Shown here piece by piece: positions 31,828-35,454 of a stretch of DNA of 35,454 nucleotides. Within the stretch, counting starts at the first letter, position 1. Each line of letters starts with the position of its first letter. The notes beneath the pieces were generated by a model. The model did not search any database. It saw only the letters and a program-made list of their open reading frames with translations, and was not told the origin of the DNA. The DNA lies in the NCBI RefSeq assembly GCF_002091715.1, contig NZ_BDAG01000055.1, forward strand, positions 1 to 35,454, written 5' to 3'. The stretch is from Pseudomonas migulae NBRC 103157. GTDB taxonomy: Bacteria; Pseudomonadota; Gammaproteobacteria; Pseudomonadales; Pseudomonadaceae. A program made the translations under genes and the position numbers.

Positions 31828-34800
31828 ATGTGGTGGAGCAACGGCAAGTCGCGGGTTACCAACGGCGCACGAGCGCTGGCCTCGCCAATGATCATGTCCC
31901 TGGAGCCGCGCATGCTGTTCGACGGCGCGGTGGCGGCCACTGTTGCCGATACCGCCCAGGCTGACAGCCACACCACGGCTGATGCGGCCAAGCCTCCCGT
32001 GGCGGAGAAACCGGTTGCCAGCCAGGACACCCACGGCCAGGCCGATGCCTCGCCGGCGGTGGCGCCTGTTGCCGTGCCGGGGCAGAGCGTGGTGTTCGTC
32101 GATTCCAGGGTCAAGGATGCCAGCAGCCTGCTCAACGGTGTGGCGCCCGGCACTCAGGTGGTTCAACTCGACGCCACCAAGGACGGCTTGCAGCAGATTG
32201 CCGACTATCTGGACACCCATCAGGGCATCAGCTCGGTGCAGATCATCGCCCATGGCAACGCGGGCGATCTGTGGCTGGGGAACAGTTACCTGTCGGCCGA
32301 CAACGTCGCGGCCCGCAGTGCGGTGCTGGCGGAAATCGGCAAGGACATGAATGTCGGCGGCGACATCATGATCTACGGCTGCTACACCGCCGAGGGCGAA
32401 CGGGGCTTGAGTTTCGTCGATTCCCTGGCGCAACTGACCGGCCGGGATGTGGCCGCATCCAGCAATCGCACTGGTGTGGGTGGTGACTGGGATCTGGAAA
32501 TCGCCACCGGCTCTATCGAAAGCGCCAACGTCCTGTCGAAAATGGCCATGAGCGACTATCAGTGGGGCCTGGCAACCTGGACGGCGACCAACAACGCCAA
32601 CACCGGCATCGGCTCGTTGCGTGCCGCCATCGCTTCGGCGCAGAACGGCGATATTGTCACCTTCAGCTCCGGCATGACGGTGCAACTGACTTCCGAACTG
32701 CTGATCAACAAGAGCATCACCGTTGATGGCGACTTGAACAACGACGGTGCGGCGGATGTGATTCTCGACGGTCAGTACCGGACCCGAGTCATCGAGGTGG
32801 CGTCTGGCAGCACCGTGACGCTCGATGGCCTGGTGATCACCCGTGGCCTGGTGTCGGGCAACGGTGGCAATGGTGGCTACGGTGCCACGGGCGCGATGGC
32901 CGGGGGGATTTTCAACGCAGGGATCCTGACCCTGAAAAACGTGACCGTTACCTCCAACGCCGCTTCCGGTGGCGGCGGTGGCGGCGGGGTGACGGGGGCG
33001 TTTTACGGCGGTGGCGGTGGCGGTGGTGGCGGTCTGGGTGGCCAGGGCGGCGGGCATGGCGGTACGGCCGGGCCAGGCACCGGCACATTGGGCGGCCAGG
33101 CGGGCAGCGGTGGCGCTGGCGGTTACGGCGGCGGTTATGACGCGACCCACATGGGCGGCCGCGGCGGTACCAGCACGGGCGGGGCTGGCGGGGTGGGCGT
33201 TTCCTATTACAGCAACGGCGGTAGCGGCGCGACGGCCACCAATGGCACGATTTCCATTGGCGGCGGTGGTGGCGGCGCCGGTTGGGACAAGGTCGGTGGC
33301 GCGGGCGGTAACGCGGTGGGCGGGATCTATAACGCCAGCAGCGGCGCCATCACCATCGTCGGCACGTCGACCATCAGCAACAACATCGGCGCCGGTGGGG
33401 GCGGTGGCGGTGGCGGTGGTCAAGGCAGCAATGCCAGTAATGGCGGCATCGGCGGCCGAGGCGTCGGCGCGATCTGGAACAAGGGCACTTTGCTGATCAC
33501 CGCCGCCAACTTCGCGGCCCTGGCCGGTAATGCCGCCGGCAGTGGTGCCGGTGGCACTGCGCAGGGCGGTGGGGCAGCAGGCACCTCGCCGACCTCCGTG
33601 GCGACCATCTACAACGATGGCGGCATACTCAACACCGCGTATGCGCCGCCGCCGACCGCAACCATTGTGGTCGCCGATACCACGTTGAGCATCGGTGAAA
33701 CGAGCCTGGTGACGATCACCTTCTCCGAAGCGGTGACCGGTTTCACCAATGCCGACCTGACCCTCGCCAACGGCACCTTGAGTGCCGTCAGCAGCAGCGA
33801 CGGCGGTATCACCTGGACGGCAACGTTCACGCCGACCGCCAGTATTTCGGACACGACCAACGTCATCACCCTCGACAACACCGGGGTAATCAACGGTCTG
33901 GGCACTGCAGGCGTCGGGACCACCAACTCCAACAACTACGTCGTCGACACGGCGCGGCCAACCGCCAGCATCGTATTCACCGACACGGCCCTCAAGGTCG
34001 GCGAAACGTCGTTGGTGACCATCACCTTCAACGAAGCGGTCACCGGTCTCACCAACGCCGACCTGACGATTGCCAACGGCACGCTGAGTGCGGTGAGCAG
34101 CAGCGATGGCGGCATCACCTGGACGGGGACCTTCACCCCGACTGCCAGCATTACTGACGCGACCAACCTGATCACCCTGGACAACACCGGGGTCAGCGAC
34201 CTGGCAGGCAACGCCGGTAGCGGCACCACCGATTCCAACAACTACGCCATCGATACCGTGCGGCCAACCGCAACCATCGTGGTAACGGACACGGCGCTGA
34301 AAATTGGCGATACCTCGCTGGTGACCATCACTTTCAGTGAAGCGGTCAGCGGTTTCACCAACGCCGACCTGACCCTCGCCAACGGCACGCTGACGGCGGT
34401 GAGCAGCAGCGACGGCGGCATCACCTGGACCGCCACATTCACCCCGAACACGAGCGTCAACGACACGACCAACCTGATCACCCTGAACAACACCGGAGTG
34501 AGCGACCTCTCCGGCAACACGGGCAGCGGCACCACCGATTCCAACAACTATGGGATCGATACGCTCCGTCCGACCGCGACCATCGTGGTGGCCGACAACG
34601 CGCTGAAAATCGGTGAAACCTCGCTGGTAACCATCACCTTCGCCGAGGCAGTGACCGGTTTCAGCAATGCGGACCTGACCCTCGCCAACGGTACGCTGAC
34701 CGCCGTGAGCAGCAGCGACGGCGGCATCACGTGGACGGCGACCTTTACGCCAACCGGCAGCATTACTGACACGACCAACCTGATCACTCTGGACAATACG

Positions 34801-35454
34801 GGTGTCAGTGACCTGCAGGGCAACGCCGGCAGCGGCACCACCGATTCGAACAACTACGCCATTGATACCGTGCGCCCAACGGCAACCGTCGTTGTCGCGG
34901 ACACTGCGCTGAGAATCGGCGAAACCTCGCTGGTGACCATCACCTTCAGCGAAGCGGTCAGCGGTTTCACCAATGCGGACCTGACGATTGCCAACGGCAC
35001 GCTGACGGCGGTGAGCAGCAGCGATGGCGGCATCACCTGGACGGCAACGTTTACCCCGAGCGCCAGCATCAACGACACGACCAACCTGATCACCCTGAAC
35101 AATACGGGTGTCAGCGACCTGTCGGGCAACACGGGCAGCGGCACCACCGATTCGAACAACTACGCCATCGACACCGTGCGCCCGACTGCCACGATTGTGC
35201 TGGCCGATACTTCACTGACAGCAGGTGAAACGTCGCTGGTGACGATCACCTTCTCCGAGGCAGTGAGCGGTTTCACCAACGCCGACCTGACCATCGCCAA
35301 CGGTACGCTGACGGCGGTGAGCAGCAGCGACGGCGGTATCACCTGGACCGCGACCTTCACGCCAACGGCGGGGGTGAATGACGCGAGCAACGTCATCACC
35401 CTCAACAATACTGGCGTGGCCGACCTCTCCGGCAACACGGGCAGCGGCACCACC
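31828..35454 (+). CDS. Giant LEPR-XLL/DUF4347 surface protein with Ig-like repeats (5' part)
   Basis: The reading frame has no stop codon for 1209 codons and continues past the window end, so the protein is larger than shown. Residues 1-34 hold a leader with the LEPR-XLL motif LEPRMLFDGA (25-34). Residues about 90-260 form a DUF4347 domain with QIIAHG (H142) and MIYGC (C185). A CSLREA-like start NTGIGSLRAAI at about 258 opens a beta-helix-like region, and residues about 341-581 are very rich in Gly. From residue 610, Big_12-type Ig-like repeats of exactly 102 residues follow (six begun in the window). There is no Sec signal peptide. A GGGTGAG ribosome-binding site precedes the ATG. It is likely a secreted or surface adhesin. 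It lacks the LapA-type N-terminal retention module. The end of the protein, including any RTX or export signal, is not visible. Confidence 0.9.
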   Translation, partial: MWWSNGKSRVTNGARALASPMIMSLEPRMLFDGAVAATVADTAQADSHTTADAAKPPVAEKPVASQDTHGQADASPAVAPVAVPGQSVVFVDSRVKDASSLLNGVAPGTQVVQLDATKDGLQQIADYLDTHQGISSVQIIAHGNAGDLWLGNSYLSADNVAARSAVLAEIGKDMNVGGDIMIYGCYTAEGERGLSFVDSLAQLTGRDVAASSNRTGVGGDWDLEIATGSIESANVLSKMAMSDYQWGLATWTATNNANTGIGSLRAAIASAQNGDIVTFSSGMTVQLTSELLINKSITVDGDLNNDGAADVILDGQYRTRVIEVASGSTVTLDGLVITRGLVSGNGGNGGYGATGAMAGGIFNAGILTLKNVTVTSNAASGGGGGGGVTGAFYGGGGGGGGGLGGQGGGHGGTAGPGTGTLGGQAGSGGAGGYGGGYDATHMGGRGGTSTGGAGGVGVSYYSNGGSGATATNGTISIGGGGGGAGWDKVGGAGGNAVGGIYNASSGAITIVGTSTISNNIGAGGGGGGGGGQGSNASNGGIGGRGVGAIWNKGTLLITAANFAALAGNAAGSGAGGTAQGGGAAGTSPTSVATIYNDGGILNTAYAPPPTATIVVADTTLSIGETSLVTITFSEAVTGFTNADLTLANGTLSAVSSSDGGITWTATFTPTASISDTTNVITLDNTGVINGLGTAGVGTTNSNNYVVDTARPTASIVFTDTALKVGETSLVTITFNEAVTGLTNADLTIANGTLSAVSSSDGGITWTGTFTPTASITDATNLITLDNTGVSDLAGNAGSGTTDSNNYAIDTVRPTATIVVTDTALKIGDTSLVTITFSEAVSGFTNADLTLANGTLTAVSSSDGGITWTATFTPNTSVNDTTNLITLNNTGVSDLSGNTGSGTTDSNNYGIDTLRPTATIVVADNALKIGETSLVTITFAEAVTGFSNADLTLANGTLTAVSSSDGGITWTATFTPTGSITDTTNLITLDNTGVSDLQGNAGSGTTDSNNYAIDTVRPTATVVVADTALRIGETSLVTITFSEAVSGFTNADLTIANGTLTAVSSSDGGITWTATFTPSASINDTTNLITLNNTGVSDLSGNTGSGTTDSNNYAIDTVRPTATIVLADTSLTAGETSLVTITFSEAVSGFTNADLTIANGTLTAVSSSDGGITWTATFTPTAGVNDASNVITLNNTGVADLSGNTGSGTT
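33655..35454 (+). repeat. Tandem 306-bp repeats encoding Ig-like domains
   Basis: Units begin at 33655, 33961, 34267, 34573, 34879 and 35185, exactly 306 bases apart, the last cut by the window end. Each encodes one 102-residue domain with the constant parts GETSLVTITF, NADLT, AVSSSDGGITWT and ITL, followed by NTGV and NNY. Units 3-6 are nearly identical over long parts. This equal length suggests recent duplication or gene conversion and makes assembly errors and copy-number change likely. Confidence 0.95.

Noticed and set aside
31792..33423. 543-codon frame on the minus strand opposite the giant gene
   Set aside because: It is composed of Ala, Thr, Gly and Arg runs mirroring the Gly-rich plus-strand code. 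The plus frame has DUF4347 and LEPR-XLL motifs and is clearly the real gene.
33936..35453. A row of 101-codon minus-strand frames repeating every 306 bases
   Set aside because: They look like a tandem gene family but are the shadow of the Ig-like repeats. Their equal size follows from the repeat length.
31828..35454. The giant gene as LapA, the substrate of LapG/LapD
   Set aside because: Its N-terminus has LEPR-XLL and DUF4347 instead of the LapA retention module, and no TAAG-like LapG site is seen in the first 250 residues.

Overview
The window is chromosomal DNA of a Pseudomonas, most likely of the P. fluorescens group. The evidence is a Pseudomonas-type 5S rRNA, high-GC genes, several families of GC-rich REP palindromes typical of this group, and a lapG-lapD pair whose LapD matches the known length (648 aa) and signature residues of P. 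fluorescens LapD. Nothing was searched. All family calls come from reading motifs and from recalled gene orders.

Layout. 1-350: end of an rRNA operon (5S rRNA and two strong terminators), with what looks like the last eleven codons of a lost outer-membrane barrel gene. 561-2580: an amino-acid-type dCache chemoreceptor with a possible FliA promoter. 2727-8349 (minus strand): a complete four-gene pvf/mgo operon (mgoB-mgoC-mgoA-mgoD = pvfA-pvfB-pvfC-pvfD). It encodes two diiron-type oxygenases, an A-T-R NRPS and an SRPBCC protein, the set known to make diazeniumdiolate signals (valdiazen/leudiazen). A 638-base non-coding stretch lies upstream of it. 8988-9698 (minus): a GntR/FCD regulator. 9897-12550: lapG and lapD, the periplasmic protease and c-di-GMP receptor that control release of a LapA-type adhesin. 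No lapA, lapB, lapC or lapE is present. 12689-13054 (minus): a small conserved hypothetical gene. 13285-16968: a TauD-family dioxygenase with an SsuA/TauA-type ABC importer, probably for organosulfur scavenging. 17116-22442: a LysR regulator and a three-gene EmrB/EmrA/NodT-type efflux operon, whose outer-membrane gene has a REP palindrome inside its 5' end.

22587-35454 is the most unusual part. A small membrane protein is followed by three coupled genes: a periplasmic HlyD adaptor, a GAF-like/HlyD membrane adaptor, and a PqqD-like/M50 site-2-protease/HlyD fusion. Then come a GNAT acetyltransferase, a divergent pair (DUF6916 and a phage-tail-collar/MdpB-like protein), a GT39 glycosyltransferase and a sulfotransferase. 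Last is the 5' part of a giant gene that runs off the window. Its product starts with a LEPR-XLL motif, then a DUF4347 domain, a CSLREA-like/glycine-rich beta-helix region and exact 102-residue Ig-like repeats. My main hypothesis is that these genes form one export and decoration system for the giant surface protein, in which an intramembrane-protease/adaptor machine replaces the usual ABC-type type I secretion engine and recognises the LEPR-XLL leader. This is inference from gene content and order.
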